Shown piece after piece: positions 62,807 through 64,000 of a stretch of 64,000 nt of DNA (within the stretch, counting starts at the first letter, position 1; each line of letters begins with the position of its first letter). The DNA is from Macrothele yani (Eukaryota; Arthropoda; Arachnida; Araneae; Macrothelidae), in contig CM077011.1 of the NCBI GenBank assembly GCA_039090855.1, positions 38,335,501-38,399,500 on the forward strand. The letters are read 5' to 3'. A program made the translations under genes and the position numbers. The notes beneath the pieces were generated by a model, which was not told where the DNA came from, did not search any database, and was given only the letters and a program-made list of their open reading frames with translations.

Positions 62807-64000
62807 TTAAAAACTGAGATTTATTCTTCTAGACACATTTCCGAATTTGTCAATGACTTCATCTTCAACTTGAATGTCTTTATGAATAGATAATAAAGCT
62901 AGCCCATTCAGTCTTGACTCTGATGTACTGTTTCTCAAATAAGATTTCAATCGACGAAGACTGGAAAAGCTTCTTTCCACTGATTCTGTGATTACAGGAA
63001 GAATTGCCAAGACGTGAAGCAAAATATAAATGTTGGAAAATAAGTTCTTATTGCATGATGCCAAACTTTCAACTGCGTTTTTGGGGCACACGTCTGCTTT
63101 TTCCCTTTCCCATTTTTGACACCATAATTGATACTCGCTTTCTGTTAAATTAGAATATCCTAAATCAGATTCATTTTCACTGCAGATAATATTTGGGAAT
63201 AATCATTCTTCACAGTAAAAACTGGTAGAATGTTTTGCAATGAAGTTAGTGTTTCTTTTTGTGATTGAAACCTTTCATTTAATTATATCATCCACAAAGG
63301 GTATAAATATACTTCTGCGAAAATATTCTTTTGGGGTTGAATATGGGACATTGCATCTATTTTTTTGTACACTGCATCTACATGGAACTTCTGCTACTTT
63401 GAGGCCTACAGCCAATGTTTTTACAGCATCATAAATTAAGCTGAAGGATTTTTCTGCTTCAGTTCTCATGCTGTTTAGCAGTGTTTTAACTTCTGATATT
63501 TTTTCTAATGCATCGACTAAGCCTTTTTGCTTGTTTTGGAAGTTTTCAGATAGGTTGTATGTAATGGACAGTATTTTACTAAAGACAAAAGTTGGCACTA
63601 GAAATGAAAACTGACATATAGAGTTGAGCAAAGTGTGTGCTTTGACAGATGATTCTGCTGACTCTTCTTGCTCAATCGCTTCTAAGGATGTTATAATAGG
63701 ATGTAGACTTTCTTTAAAGATAAGAACGGCATCATGCCTTTAGATCCATAGAGTTTCACATAGTTTATATCTTAACTTTCTTGCAATCAGGTAGCAGTCG
63801 CTGGATACTTTCTTTCAAAACACTGGTACGTTTAGCAGAAGCGTGGAAAAATGAACATGTTTCTGATGTAACTCCCATACAGTTCCTTATGCTAGGCATT
63901 TTGCTGGCATCCGACAAACATAAGTTCAAGGAATGGGACATGCAATGAGTATGTATTGCTTTGGGATATTTTTTTCTAATATTGGCCTGCACTCCACGAA
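62807..64000 (-). pseudogene. hAT transposase, ZMYM1/P52rIPK-like, C-terminal half, runs off the window
   Basis: From the right edge: 63992-63765 QANIRKKYPKAIHTHCMSHS, LNLCLSDASKMPSIRN (the HC..H.LNL zinc-like patch of the catalytic core); 63631-63275 LLNSICQFSFLVPTFVFSKI, QKGLVDALEKISEVKTLLNS, KVAEVPCRCSVQKNRCNVPY; 63091-62807 LPVITESVERSFSSLRRLKS, YLRNSTSESRLNGLALLSIH (hAT dimerisation domain), ending RRINLSF and a stop. Stops and shifts separate the three blocks (around 63740, 63270-63095). Each block is long and conserved, so it is younger than the 28.9-kb hAT. The N-terminal half lies beyond 64000. Confidence 0.8.

Overview
This is an AT-rich eukaryotic window. It holds the 3' two thirds of one large host gene on the + strand, buried in transposable elements. 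Six possible exons fit a sodium- and chloride-dependent glycine transporter (SLC6 family, GlyT1/GlyT2-like): a doubtful 5' piece at 1-54, then 9897-10031 (TM5), 12842-12945 (TM6), 38379-38616 (TM7, EL4, start of TM8), 48385-48513 (end of TM8, TM9) and 52060-52159 (TM10). The last five have AG/GT boundaries and mutually compatible phases. One intron is about 25.4 kb. The gene runs off the window, and no TM4, TM11 or TM12 exon was recognised.

Organism: an animal, most likely an arthropod. The reasons are the mix of Tc1, mariner DD34D, rosa-like DD41D, RTE-type LINEs, Penelope-like elements and hAT elements, together with a GlyT-type SLC6 gene. I cannot fix the order from sequence alone.

Layout. 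0.4-9 kb: a BED-finger hAT relic split by a LINE (called LINE-A here), two copies of one Tc1 family (2919-4177 and 6957-8233, the second nested in a pogo-like element at 6240-8367), and a LINE-B fragment. 10-15 kb: TM5 and TM6 exons, an RTE tail, a foldback tRNA-headed SINE and a second tRNA-derived SINE. 15.3-18.4 kb: a mariner broken by a hAT-like element and by a composite tRNA-headed insert, both with target-site duplications (TSDs). 19-25.3 kb: two tandem RTE LINEs on the - strand. 27-36.7 kb: a LINE-B fragment, simple repeats, a 3.4 kb hAT, a short hAT derivative and two mariners. 37-41 kb: a second pogo-like element, the TM7 exon, two SINEs and a LINE-A derivative. 41.9-44.3 kb: a diverged tandem array, period about 150 bp, whose conserved core resembles the CTCF motif, interrupted by a Penelope-like element. 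44.6-48.3 kb: large palindromes and a mariner carrying a second Penelope-like element. 48.4-52.2 kb: TM9 and TM10 exons around a SCAND3/ZBED-type hAT relic. 52.2-64 kb: a possible retrocopy, a DD35E Tc1, a second LINE-A, a DD34E Tc1, a DD41D element inside a hAT derivative, and a ZMYM1-like hAT running off the end.

Essentially every transposase or reverse transcriptase here is broken by stops, frameshifts or catalytic-residue changes. The only gene I consider functional is the transporter. The most unusual structures are the CTCF-like array, the foldback and composite tRNA SINEs, the GIY-YIG-only Penelope derivatives, and the tandem RTE pair sharing one target sequence.
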